In this document: positions 1 through 8,079 of the stretch, piece after piece | How positions within the stretch are numbered: position 1 is the stretch's first letter | Layout of the letters: every line of letters starts with the position of its first letter | Origin: Prevotella sp. | Lineage (GTDB): Bacteria > Bacteroidota > Bacteroidia > Bacteroidales > Bacteroidaceae | Assembly: GCA_017541365.1 (NCBI GenBank) | Contig: JAFXZF010000007.1 | Coordinates: forward strand, 1-64,000 | Direction: 5' to 3' | DNA length: 64,000 nt | Notes under the pieces: generated by a model | Seen by the model: only the letters and a program-made list of their open reading frames with translations | Told to the model about the DNA's origin: nothing | Databases searched by the model: none | Translations under genes and position numbers: made by a program

Positions 1-153
1 ATTGAAAATTGAAAATTATGATTACCAATGGCGATGGCAATAGTCCACAGAGAACTCTACCCACCATAGTGCGTCTAAATAATGATAATGTATTATTTAT
101 ATGCTTTGTGCAAATCATAATTTTCAATTTTCAATTTTCAATCTTCAATCTCT
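1..153. repeat. Intergenic region flanked by 19-bp inverted copies of an AATT-rich tandem repeat
   Basis: No gene is seen here. Positions 1-19 carry a tandem ATTGAAA repeat, and positions 117-135 are its exact reverse complement; further degenerate copies (TTCAATC) run to about 150, just short of the DUF58 stop codon. About 97 bp of unremarkable AT-rich DNA lies between the two arms. The same style of short degenerate tandem repeat recurs at many gene junctions in this window. The region may continue to the left of the window. Confidence 0.75.
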
Positions 154-1023
154 TCACCCTCTCATCGCAAAGAGGTTTCTTAACGCCGTAACATAATTGC
201 CGTCAGTTGCCACACTCACCATATCGACCGAGTTCCTCTGAAACATCTGGTTAATCTCCGTAGTATGCTCCGTCCAGTACTTATTGTGCGCCATACGCAA
301 TTGTCTTGACGAAGTGTCGATATACTGCTCGTGACCCGTTTCGGCATCGTGTATCCTTATGATACCCACATCAGGCAGGTTCACCATCAGCGGGTCGTAG
401 ATACGTATGCCCACCACGTCATGACGGGCGTTGCATATCTGCAGAGGTTTTTCAAAGTCCGCACGATTGTAGAAGTCACTCATCAGGAATGCCGTGCTGC
501 GTCTCTTCTGTGTCTTGCCAAGAAACTCCAGCGCCACTCCGATGTTCGTCTTCACCGACTGAGGCTTGAAACTCAGCATCTCATGTATGATATACAGAAT
601 GTGCTTCCTGCCTTTCTTTGGAGGTATATACTTCTCTATCCTGTCTGAGAAGAATATCACGCCTATCTTATCGTTATTCTGTATGGCTGAGAATGCCAAG
701 GTGGAGGCTATCTCTGCCGCCATCTCCGCCTTCGTCTCCACACGAGTGCCGAAATTCAGTGAGGCAGAGACATCTACGAGCAACATCACCGTCAGTTCCC
801 TTTCCTCTTCGAACACCTTGACGTAAGGCTTATGAAAGCGAGCGGTGACGTTCCAGTCTATGTCTCTCACATCATCACCATACTGGTACTCCCTAACCTC
901 TGCGAATGCCATACCCCTACCCTTGAAGGCAGAATGGTATTGGCCAGCAAAGATATTGTTAGACAGTCCTCTGGCCTTGATCTCTATTTTACGAACCTTT
1001 GAAAGTAATTCCGAACTATTCAC
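154..1023 (-). CDS. DUF58 domain protein (MoxR/BatA-type stress operon)
   Basis: This 289-residue cytoplasmic protein belongs to the DUF58 family, which has a von Willebrand A-like fold and is encoded beside MoxR AAA+ ATPases. The conserved block GRGMAFAEVREYQYGDD (residues about 36-52) and the following DIDWNVTAR are the DUF58 signature; LLVDVSAS (about 81-88) is the MIDAS-like DxSxS metal-binding motif. The start is GTG, and that codon lies at the edge of a tandem ACAGTGA repeat; homologues from memory begin at the same place. It follows moxR by 37 bp on the same strand, as usual for the Bacteroides bat locus, whose remaining genes would lie to the left of this window. The family assignment is firm. 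The role, chaperone-like handling of a MoxR substrate, is inferred from the family. Confidence 0.9.
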   Translation of the reverse strand: MNSSELLSKVRKIEIKARGLSNNIFAGQYHSAFKGRGMAFAEVREYQYGDDVRDIDWNVTARFHKPYVKVFEEERELTVMLLVDVSASLNFGTRVETKAEMAAEIASTLAFSAIQNNDKIGVIFFSDRIEKYIPPKKGRKHILYIIHEMLSFKPQSVKTNIGVALEFLGKTQKRRSTAFLMSDFYNRADFEKPLQICNARHDVVGIRIYDPLMVNLPDVGIIRIHDAETGHEQYIDTSSRQLRMAHNKYWTEHTTEINQMFQRNSVDMVSVATDGNYVTALRNLFAMRG

Positions 1024-1060
1024 TGTGAACTGTGAACTGTGAACTATGAACTGTGAACTA
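1024..1060. repeat. Tandem AACTGTG-type repeat between moxR and the DUF58 gene
   Basis: The plus strand shows repeated TGTGAAC/TATGAAC units of about 7-10 nt filling the whole gap between the moxR stop and the DUF58 start. The GTG start codon of the downstream gene is formed by the last unit. A very similar array fills the gap between guaA and moxR. Confidence 0.8.
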
Positions 1061-2056
1061 TCAAGGTACTTCCACCTTGTTTATTATGTTGCTTATGATG
1101 TCCTCGGCAGTAATGTTGTTTGCCTCAGCCTCGTACGACAGTCCTATGCGATGGCGCAGTATGTCGTGAGCCACAGCCCTTACGTCTTCTGGCACCACAT
1201 ATCCCCTGTGCTTTATGAAGGCATAGGCACGCGAAGCCTTGGCAAGGTTGATGCTGGCACGTGGCGATGCACCAAAGGTTATCATAGGCTTCATCTCACC
1301 GAGTCCGTACTGCTCTGGGTATCGAGTAGCAAACACCATGTCGGCGATATACTGCTCTATCTTCTCGTCTATGTACACCTGTCTTACCACCTCGCGAGCC
1401 TTCATTATCTCCTCAGCGTTTGACACTGGGAGTATCTCGGGCAGACTGCCGGCAAGGTTCTCACGCATTATCTTCTTCTCCTCCTCAATAGTAGGATAGC
1501 CTATCACCACCTTCATCATGAAACGATCCATCTGCGCCTCAGGCAGAGGGTATGTGCCCTCCTGCTCTATAGGGTTTTGGGTAGCCATCACGAGGAAGGG
1601 TTTGGGCAGACCGAGCGTGTTGTCGCCTATGGTCACCTGATGCTCCTGCATCGCCTCGAGCAGCGCGCTCTGCACCTTTGCCGGAGCACGGTTTATCTCG
1701 TCGGCAAGTACGAAGTTGGCAAACACTGGACCTTTCTTTATCTGAAACGTCTCTTCCTTTTGTGAGTATATCATAGTGCCCACTACATCGGCAGGCAGCA
1801 GGTCAGGGGTAAACTGTATCCTGCTGAACTTGCTGTCGATGAGTTTGGCAAGTGTATTGATGGTCAGCGTCTTTGCCAGTCCTGGCACACCCTCCAGGAG
1901 TATGTGACCGTCACTTAGCAATCCTATCAGCAATGACTCTATCAGGTGCTTCTGCCCTATAATGACCCTGTTCAGCCCCGTAGTGAGGTTGGTCACAAAG
2001 TTGCTGTGCTGCTCTATCAGTACATTTAATTCTCTTATATCTACTGTTTCTGCCAT
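1061..2056 (-). CDS. MoxR-family AAA+ ATPase
   Basis: This 331-residue protein is a MoxR-type AAA+ ATPase. It shows the MoxR variant of Walker A, GVPGLAKT (about residues 56-63), Walker B VLADEINRAP, and the ATQNPIEQEGTYPLPEAQ block typical of the family. MoxR proteins act as chaperone-like ATPases that prepare partner proteins, usually with a VWA or DUF58 protein encoded next door, which is the case here. It lies 49 bp downstream of guaA and upstream of the DUF58 gene on the same strand. Its exact substrate cannot be told from the sequence. Confidence 0.95.
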   Translation of the reverse strand: MAETVDIRELNVLIEQHSNFVTNLTTGLNRVIIGQKHLIESLLIGLLSDGHILLEGVPGLAKTLTINTLAKLIDSKFSRIQFTPDLLPADVVGTMIYSQKEETFQIKKGPVFANFVLADEINRAPAKVQSALLEAMQEHQVTIGDNTLGLPKPFLVMATQNPIEQEGTYPLPEAQMDRFMMKVVIGYPTIEEEKKIMRENLAGSLPEILPVSNAEEIMKAREVVRQVYIDEKIEQYIADMVFATRYPEQYGLGEMKPMITFGASPRASINLAKASRAYAFIKHRGYVVPEDVRAVAHDILRHRIGLSYEAEANNITAEDIISNIINKVEVP

Positions 2057-2059
2057 GTC

Positions 2060-2106
2060 TTAAAAAAAAACTGTGAACTGTAAACTGTGAACTGTGAACT
2101 GTGAAC
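2060..2106. repeat. Tandem AACTGTG-type repeat between guaA and moxR
   Basis: The plus strand reads as five or so units of ACTGTGAACTGT style directly against the guaA stop codon, with the stop triplet formed by the last unit. It belongs to the same repeat family as 1024-1060 and 60811-60840. Confidence 0.8.
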
Positions 2107-3713
2107 TACTCCCACTCTATCGTTGCTGGTGGTTTTGACGATACGTCGTAGCAAACGCGGTTGATACCCTTCACCTCACGTATTATGCGGTTTGACACGT
2201 CGGCGAGGAAGTCATAAGGCAACTGTGCCCAGTCGGCTGTCATAGCGTCACTTGAAGTGACTGCACGCAGGGCAACGGGGTTCTCGTATGTACGCTCATC
2301 GCCCATCACGCCTACCGACTTAACCTCTGACAGCAGTATTGCACCAGCCTGCCATATCTGGTCGTAGAGGCTTACCTCTATCTCGCCGTCCTTCATGTTG
2401 GCAGGCACGCCGGCAGCGAGCACTCTGCGAGCCTCCTCGCCTGACAGTTTGGTCTTATACTCACGCAGTCCTCTGATGAATATGTCGTCAGCATCCTGTA
2501 GCACGCGCACCTTCTCTGGAGTGATGTCGCCAAGTATGCGAACTGCCAAGCCTGGTCCTGGGAACGGATGACGGGTGATGAGATGCTCTGGCATGCCCAT
2601 AGAGCGACCTACCCTGCGCACCTCGTCCTTGAACAGCCACTTCAGTGGTTCACAAAGCTTCAGTCCCATCTTCTCAGGCAGTCCACCCACGTTGTGGTGA
2701 CTCTTTATCACCTTACCAGTGATGTTGAGCGACTCTATGCGGTCAGGGTATATAGTGCCCTGTGCAAGCCACTTGGCACCCTCTATCTTCTTTGCCTCTG
2801 CCTCAAACACGTCGATAAATCCTGCGCCTATTATCTTTCTCTTCTTCTCTGGCTCCTTCACGCCTGCCAGTTCAGAGTAGAACTTCTCTGATGCATCGAC
2901 ACCTCGCACGTTAAGTCCAAGGCACTCGTAGTCCCTGAGCACGTCGGTAAACTCGTTCTTACGCAGCAGACCGTTGTTTACGAAGATACAGGTGAGGTTC
3001 TCACCGATAGCCTTGTTAAGCAGAACGGCAGCTACGCTGGAGTCCACACCTCCTGACAAGCCTAGTATCACCTTGTCATTGCCCACCTGCTCACGGATTT
3101 CCTTCACCGTCTGCTCCACAAAACTGTTTGGTGACCAGTCCTGGCGACTGCCACATATATCGACTACGAAGTTCTTGAGCAACTGTGTGCCGTCGATGCT
3201 GTGGAACACCTCTGGGTGATACTGCACACCCCATATCTTCTCGTCGTTAGCGGCGTATGCAGCATACTTCACTGTCGATGTAGAGGCTATGGCACGGAAA
3301 CCTTCAGGAAGCTTCGTTATGGTGTCGCCGTGTGACATCCACACCTGTGAGTTCTTCGCGAAGTCCTTGAGCAGAGGGTTGCCTTCCTCCATAAACTCCA
3401 GGTTGGCACGTCCGTACTCACGAGTGCCCTCTGGCTCTACGTTACCTCCGAAGGTGTATGCCATGAGTTGGGCACCGTAGCATATACCGAGTATAGGGTA
3501 TTTGCCTCTTATCTTATCAAAATCGAGTTTGAAAGCCCTCTCCTCATACACCGAGTATGGCGAACCGCTAAGCACCACGCCTATCACCTCGGGGTCGTTC
3601 TCTGGGAACTTGTTGTAGGGCATTATCTCACAGAAGGTGTTCAGCTCTCTGATACGGCGACCTATGAGCTGTGTGGTCTGTGAACCAAAGTCCAGTATTA
3701 TTATCTTTTGCAT
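2106..3713 (-). CDS. guaA: GMP synthase (glutamine-hydrolysing)
   Basis: GuaA converts XMP to GMP with glutamine and ATP, the last step of guanine nucleotide synthesis in the cytoplasm. The N-terminal class I glutamine amidotransferase domain has the cysteine nucleophile in GICYGAQL (about residue 77-84) and the HPE motif in QYHPEVFH. The ATP-pyrophosphatase domain follows, with the PP-loop GLSGGVDSS (about 219-227) and [13 protein letters not shown]. The C-terminal dimerisation domain ends in KPPATIEWE, as in most GuaA proteins. The length of 535 residues is slightly above the usual 510-525. It is encoded between a nucleotidyltransferase and moxR, all on the minus strand. Confidence 0.97.
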   Translation of the reverse strand: MQKIIILDFGSQTTQLIGRRIRELNTFCEIMPYNKFPENDPEVIGVVLSGSPYSVYEERAFKLDFDKIRGKYPILGICYGAQLMAYTFGGNVEPEGTREYGRANLEFMEEGNPLLKDFAKNSQVWMSHGDTITKLPEGFRAIASTSTVKYAAYAANDEKIWGVQYHPEVFHSIDGTQLLKNFVVDICGSRQDWSPNSFVEQTVKEIREQVGNDKVILGLSGGVDSSVAAVLLNKAIGENLTCIFVNNGLLRKNEFTDVLRDYECLGLNVRGVDASEKFYSELAGVKEPEKKRKIIGAGFIDVFEAEAKKIEGAKWLAQGTIYPDRIESLNITGKVIKSHHNVGGLPEKMGLKLCEPLKWLFKDEVRRVGRSMGMPEHLITRHPFPGPGLAVRILGDITPEKVRVLQDADDIFIRGLREYKTKLSGEEARRVLAAGVPANMKDGEIEVSLYDQIWQAGAILLSEVKSVGVMGDERTYENPVALRAVTSSDAMTADWAQLPYDFLADVSNRIIREVKGINRVCYDVSSKPPATIEWE

Positions 3714-3757
3714 ATTGTTTTGTTTATATTTCTGAGTAATCGGAATATTCAGAGTCT

Positions 3758-4492
3758 TCAGATGATTTTCAAGAACTCTCCTGCCTTTTCGAGCGTATCG
3801 AGTTTACCTACGTCAAGCAACTTCAAGTCCTTCTTTAGGTAACCTCTGAAATCTGCTTGTGCACAGTGAGTTAAGTAAAAGTCCATTATAGGGAAAGCAT
3901 CGCCCCATTCGTCCATCAGTGGGAACACCTTAGGATTTATGACGTGGATGCCGGCAAAGGCATAGAGGTGGGTATTCTTGGCAGTACCATTTCTCACCTC
4001 TTCGTAGGGTGACTTCACCTCACCCGTGTCGATATTCTTCCACCCTATGAGGCGCATCGCATCATCAAACATGAGGTAACGGCTGGTCCGTCTCTCCGAT
4101 ACGAGCAGCAGTGCGTCGTACTCGCCTATGGCGCCATACAGCGCCTGCAGATCCACGTTGCTCAGTATGTCACAGTTGTGTATCAATACCGGCTCCGTAA
4201 ACTCCCCGCGTACCTTCTTTATACCACCTCCTGTTTCGAGCAGTCGTTCCGTCTCATCGCTGATGGTGACAGGGACGCCGTAGCGTGCCTCCAGCAGTTT
4301 GCAGTAGTTTTTTATCTGCTCGGCATGATGGTGCACGTTCACCACCACCTTGTCAGCCCCTGCCTCGATGACCTTCCGATATACCCTCTGCAACAGTGGT
4401 ATATCCTCCACAGGCACCAGTGCCTTGGGTATCACGTCAGTGAGCGGCTTGAGGCGTGTGCCCTTACCGGCAGCAAAAATCATTACCTGCAT
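3758..4492 (-). CDS. MurU-like nucleotidyltransferase (sugar-phosphate)
   Basis: This 244-residue protein is a single-domain NDP-sugar pyrophosphorylase of the NTP_transferase family. The N-terminus carries the nucleotide-binding motif [15 protein letters not shown] with KALVPV, and the sugar-binding TGGGIKK and the metal-binding HNCD (about residues 106-109) follow. By size and motifs it resembles MurNAc-1-phosphate uridylyltransferase (MurU), which recycles peptidoglycan sugars, but other hexose-1-phosphate substrates are possible and no partner kinase is visible next door. It lies downstream of rprY across a tandem-repeat gap and 44 bp upstream of guaA. Confidence 0.85.
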   Translation of the reverse strand: MQVMIFAAGKGTRLKPLTDVIPKALVPVEDIPLLQRVYRKVIEAGADKVVVNVHHHAEQIKNYCKLLEARYGVPVTISDETERLLETGGGIKKVRGEFTEPVLIHNCDILSNVDLQALYGAIGEYDALLLVSERRTSRYLMFDDAMRLIGWKNIDTGEVKSPYEEVRNGTAKNTHLYAFAGIHVINPKVFPLMDEWGDAFPIMDFYLTHCAQADFRGYLKKDLKLLDVGKLDTLEKAGEFLKII

Positions 4493-4498
4493 AAAAGC

Positions 4499-4550
4499 CC
4501 TTAACTCTTAACTTTTAATTCTTAACTCTTAACTTTTAACTCTTAACTAC
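4499..4550. repeat. Tandem TTAACTC repeat between rprY and the nucleotidyltransferase gene
   Basis: The plus strand shows five or more units of CTTAACTCTTAACTTTTAA style that fill the 60-bp gap from one gene's stop to the next gene's start. The unit differs from the AACTGTG arrays but the placement is the same. Confidence 0.8.
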
Positions 4551-4552
4551 GA

Positions 4553-5260
4553 CTACGCCTCCTCGTTCTCCTCTGGCACGATGAGTTTGTAGCCCTTGCC
4601 GTGTATGTTGATGATCTCGATGTTCTCATCCTCACGCAGGTGCTTACGCAGTTTGGTGATATATACGTCCATCGAACGAGCATTGAAGTAGTTGTCGTCT
4701 ATCCATATCGTCTTGAGGGCGAAGTCACGCTGCAGTATCTCGTTAGAGTGTGAGCAGAGCAGTGAGAGCAGTTCATTCTCCTTGGTGGTGAGCTTTGTTG
4801 ACTTGTCGCCTATGCTGAGCAACTGCTTCTGAGTATCAAAGAGGAACTTACCTATCTGGTACTGTGTTGACTCCTTGGTCTTCTTACCACGTACGCGGCG
4901 CAGTATAGCCTCAATACGGAATACGAGCTCCTCCATAGAGAATGGTTTGGTGATATAGTCATCGGCACCTATCTTGAAGCCCTCGAGTATATCCTCCTTC
5001 AGCTGGCGTGCTGTGAGGAATATGATAGGCACGTCGGCATTAGCCTGTCGTATCTCCGTAGCAAGCTGGAAACCGTCTTTCTTTGGCATCATCACGTCGA
5101 GTACGCAGATGTCGTATGGTGTCTTCAAGAAGGCACGATAGCCTGCCTCACCATCAGGAAACAGGTCAGTGTCATAACCCTTTGCCTGCAGATATTCGCG
5201 AAGCAACATTCCCAGATTCTCATCATCTTCACAAAGAAGGATCTTCAAATTTTCTTCCAT
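4553..5260 (-). CDS. rprY: Response regulator, OmpR family (RprY-like)
   Basis: This 235-residue regulator has a receiver domain (acidic pair E11/D12/D13, phosphoacceptor D55 in VLDVMMP, TAR near residue 83, K in TKPFS) and a C-terminal winged-helix DNA-binding domain of the OmpR type. It follows rprX on the same strand, 82 bp downstream. The pair matches RprX/RprY described in Bacteroides fragilis, where overexpression was tied to tetracycline response and later work linked RprY to stress and sodium-pump genes in Porphyromonas. The gene name rests on similarity and order, and the regulon cannot be read from this window. Confidence 0.9.
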   Translation of the reverse strand: MEENLKILLCEDDENLGMLLREYLQAKGYDTDLFPDGEAGYRAFLKTPYDICVLDVMMPKKDGFQLATEIRQANADVPIIFLTARQLKEDILEGFKIGADDYITKPFSMEELVFRIEAILRRVRGKKTKESTQYQIGKFLFDTQKQLLSIGDKSTKLTTKENELLSLLCSHSNEILQRDFALKTIWIDDNYFNARSMDVYITKLRKHLREDENIEIINIHGKGYKLIVPEENEEA

Positions 5261-5342
5261 AAGTTTTCTTTTTTAATCGGTTATTATTTTTTAATTACTA
5301 ATTCCTAATTATTCGCTGAAGCTCATCACTTCGTGTTTCTAA

Positions 5343-6905
5343 TTATTCATTCTGAATAAACTCCATCCCTATCGTAAACGTGGTGCCCTTGCCATACTCC
5401 GACGCCACGTTGATGGTGCCCTTGTGTATGTCGATAACTTTCTTCACGTATGCCAGTCCCAGTCCGAAACCCTTCACGTCGTGGCGGTTGCCAGTGTGCA
5501 CGCGGTAGAACTGTTCGAATATCTTCTTCATATTCTCCCTCTTTATGCCCACTCCCGTATCACGTATCGACAGCATCACCTTACCATTCTCATTCCATGT
5601 TCTGAGGTATATGTTGATAGGCTCATCGGGTTTGCGGTATTTCACCGCGTTGTCCATCAGGTTGAATATCACGTTGCTGAAGTGCGTCTCCTCCACATAC
5701 ACCGTCGAATCGACAGCCTCCACCTGTGTGTATATCTTACCTCCCGTATGCTCCACTCGCAGGGTGAATGTGTTGGCGATATTGTCCACCATCTCGTTGA
5801 GGTCGGCAGCCTTCATCTTGAAGATGTTCTTCCTCTTGTCAAACATTGACATCTGCAGCACCTTCTCCACCAGGAAGCGCAGTCGCTTGCTCTCATCATT
5901 TATCACCCCACCCAGGTGGCTCATCATCGTCTCCGACTTCGTCACGCTCTTATCGTTGAGCATCTGTGCGGCGAGTGATATGCTGGCGATAGGCGTCTTC
6001 AGCTCGTGCGTCATGTTGTTGATAAAGTCATTGCGCATCTCCGACAGTTTCTTCTGGCGGAATATTATCACTATCGTAAAGATAAACGTGAGCAACAGCA
6101 CCCCTGTGAATATCAGTGCCGGTATCATAAACCTGATACTTGAGAATATATACGAGTCGATATCAGGGAAGTGTACCGTCAGCACACCCGTCTTCGCCTG
6201 TGGGTCATTTCTGAATAGCACCTGCTGGTAGCTGTACTCCCTGCCCTCCTCCGTATAGTCCGGACAGCGGTATATCTCGTTGCCATCATTCGTCGCCACC
6301 GTAAAGTGGTATGCTATGTCGATGCCGTTGTTGAGCAGCTCCGTCCTTATATCCTGGTCCATCTGCCTGAAGTTTATCCTCTCCTTGAGAGGTTTGTCGC
6401 TGGCAGTATATAGTATGCTATATACCACCTCGTCGAGCAGACCCTTCTGATATATATAGCGGTTGCGCACTATCTCCTGCATCGATTTCTGCGCCTCCGA
6501 TATCGCACTACCCCTGTCACGCTTCACCATCAGTCCGCCCTGCACCTTACGGGGGCTCAGCGTCACCGTCTGCAATTGGAATGAGGAGTATATCGTGCCA
6601 TCATCGCCCACCACTGAGTACTGGTGCGAACTCTGCACCCCCGTCCCCATGGCGTTGGTCGTCACTATCGAGTCGTTTACGCGCGTGTTCTTCTCTGTAT
6701 TCTGCACATCATTCTCGAGGTAGCGCAGTGTCTCATTAAGCTCCATATTGCGCGCCACCTGGTTCAGCGACCTTGTCACCGACTCCTCAAACTGCTCACG
6801 CTTCATCTTTGCTATCTCCTCGATATACAGTATCTGAAGCGCCAGCAACCCTACAAACGAGAGTCCCATGACTATTGCTATTATCCAGATCGTTGACCTT
6901 TTCAT
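5343..6905 (-). CDS. rprX: Sensor histidine kinase (RprX-like)
   Basis: This 520-residue membrane kinase has a first transmembrane helix at residues 7-27, a periplasmic sensor region of about 230 residues, a second helix at about 259-282, and a HisKA domain with the phosphorylated histidine H300 in NNMTHELKTPIAS. The HATPase domain shows the N box (NLMDNAVKYRK), G1 (DTGVGI) and G2 (KGFGLGLAY). It phosphorylates the downstream-encoded RprY. A TAACTTTG promoter element lies about 26 bp upstream of its start. The signal sensed by the periplasmic domain is unknown. Confidence 0.93.
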   Translation of the reverse strand: MKRSTIWIIAIVMGLSFVGLLALQILYIEEIAKMKREQFEESVTRSLNQVARNMELNETLRYLENDVQNTEKNTRVNDSIVTTNAMGTGVQSSHQYSVVGDDGTIYSSFQLQTVTLSPRKVQGGLMVKRDRGSAISEAQKSMQEIVRNRYIYQKGLLDEVVYSILYTASDKPLKERINFRQMDQDIRTELLNNGIDIAYHFTVATNDGNEIYRCPDYTEEGREYSYQQVLFRNDPQAKTGVLTVHFPDIDSYIFSSIRFMIPALIFTGVLLLTFIFTIVIIFRQKKLSEMRNDFINNMTHELKTPIASISLAAQMLNDKSVTKSETMMSHLGGVINDESKRLRFLVEKVLQMSMFDKRKNIFKMKAADLNEMVDNIANTFTLRVEHTGGKIYTQVEAVDSTVYVEETHFSNVIFNLMDNAVKYRKPDEPINIYLRTWNENGKVMLSIRDTGVGIKRENMKKIFEQFYRVHTGNRHDVKGFGLGLAYVKKVIDIHKGTINVASEYGKGTTFTIGMEFIQNE

Positions 6906-6930
6906 CTCTTTTTTTCCAGTTCTCTGAGTG

Positions 6931-6962
6931 CAAAGTTAGCAATTATCCCCCACAGGTGCAAG
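6931..6962 (-). promoter_or_regulatory. Promoter of rprX-rprY operon
   Basis: On the minus strand TAACTTTG (6931-6938) matches the Bacteroidetes -7 consensus TANNTTTG, with a TTG about 20 bp upstream (6959-6961) in the -33 position. The rprX start codon is 26 bp downstream. Confidence 0.6.
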
Positions 6963-7035
6963 AAAATTCCCCACCCCTTTCATCACATTCATGATTTTTT
7001 AACATAAAAATGTCAATATGGTTGCATTATTCAAA

Positions 7036-7968
7036 CTACACCCTCTTTTGTTTTGATAACAGATACGCCACGGCAGCCCCCGACAGGTTGTGCCACACGC
7101 TGAATATGGCGCCAGGGATAGTAGCCAGCGGGTATGCAGCGAAGTGTATCGTCGCCAGACTGCTCGCCAGTCCCGAGTTCTGCATCCCCACCTCTATCGA
7201 TATCGCCCTCTTCTTCGGTTCGCTAAAGCCCAAGAGCCGTCCTATCATATACCCCATGCTCAGTCCGCATACGTTGTGGAGCATCACCACGATGACGATT
7301 ACCATACCACCAGCCAGCAGTTTGTCAGCATTCGCCGATATTATGATAGCCACTATCAGTGCTATCGCCACCGACGACAGCGCGGGGAGGTATCCCACCG
7401 CCTCCTCGGTAAACTTAGGCCACAGCCATTTCACTATCAGTCCCACCACTATGGGCAGTATCACCACCCACATTATGCTCAGCAGCATACCTGCCACATC
7501 CACATCCACCGTCTTACCTGCCAGCGCCCATGTCAGCAGCGGTGTGAGGAAGGGAGCCACGATGGTCGATACCCCCGTCATGCCCACACTCAGCGCCAGG
7601 TCACCCTTCGCCAGGTATGTTATCACGTTTGAGGCAGTGCCACCAGGACAGCATCCCACCAGCACCACGCCGAGCGCCAGCGCATCGTCGAGCTGAAACA
7701 GCCGTGCCAGTGCCCATGCCAGCAGCGGCATGATGGTAAACTGTGCCATACAGCCCACCACCACATCCTTCGGACGGCTAAACACTATCCTGAAGTCTCG
7801 GATGTTCAGTGTCAGTCCCATACCAAACATCACCACCCCCAGCAGGTAGTTTATCACCGTAGGGCGCACCTGTCGCAGCGTCTCCGGAAAGGCCAGTGCC
7901 CCCAGTGCCGTCACGAGCACCAGTATGCCCATATATTCCGATATGTAGTTACAGAGTCTTTTCATCAT
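7036..7968 (-). CDS. Bile acid:sodium symporter (BASS) family transporter
   Basis: This 310-residue inner-membrane protein has about nine or ten hydrophobic helices and the SBF/BASS hallmark GCCPGGTASNVITYLAKGD near residue 105. BASS proteins cotransport organic anions such as bile acids, pantothenate or keto acids with sodium; the substrate here is unknown. The reading frame is open further upstream to 7998, but that would place the start inside a TATCTTTG promoter element (7996-8003), so the MMKRL start at 7968 is preferred. It is monocistronic and faces the same way as its neighbours. Confidence 0.88.
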   Translation of the reverse strand: MMKRLCNYISEYMGILVLVTALGALAFPETLRQVRPTVINYLLGVVMFGMGLTLNIRDFRIVFSRPKDVVVGCMAQFTIMPLLAWALARLFQLDDALALGVVLVGCCPGGTASNVITYLAKGDLALSVGMTGVSTIVAPFLTPLLTWALAGKTVDVDVAGMLLSIMWVVILPIVVGLIVKWLWPKFTEEAVGYLPALSSVAIALIVAIIISANADKLLAGGMVIVIVVMLHNVCGLSMGYMIGRLLGFSEPKKRAISIEVGMQNSGLASSLATIHFAAYPLATIPGAIFSVWHNLSGAAVAYLLSKQKRV

Positions 7969-7995
7969 TTCTATGCTAATCCCAAAAATTTTATG

Positions 7996-8003
7996 CAAAG
8001 ATA
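7996..8003 (-). promoter_or_regulatory. -7 promoter element of the BASS transporter gene
   Basis: The minus strand reads TATCTTTG, matching TANNTTTG. Its position 27 bp upstream of the codon at 7968 decides the start. Its upstream side overlaps the terminator of the preceding gene. Confidence 0.6.
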
Positions 8004-8050
8004 CAAAAAAAATGAGAGAAAAGCCAAATATCCTTCTGACTTTTCTCTCA
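8004..8050 (-). terminator. Rho-independent terminator of the BspA-like gene
   Basis: TGAGAGAAAAG (8013-8023) pairs perfectly with CTTTTCTCTCA (8040-8050). On the minus strand the hairpin is followed by a run of eight or nine T (8004-8012). It ends the BspA-like transcript and abuts the next gene's -7 box. Confidence 0.85.
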
Positions 8051-8079
8051 ACTAATTATGTTTCGGAAATACTATCCTT

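Noticed and set aside
7010..7696. Long plus-strand reading frame opposite the BASS gene
   Set aside because: It is the complement of a well-conserved transporter and has the composition of an antisense shadow.
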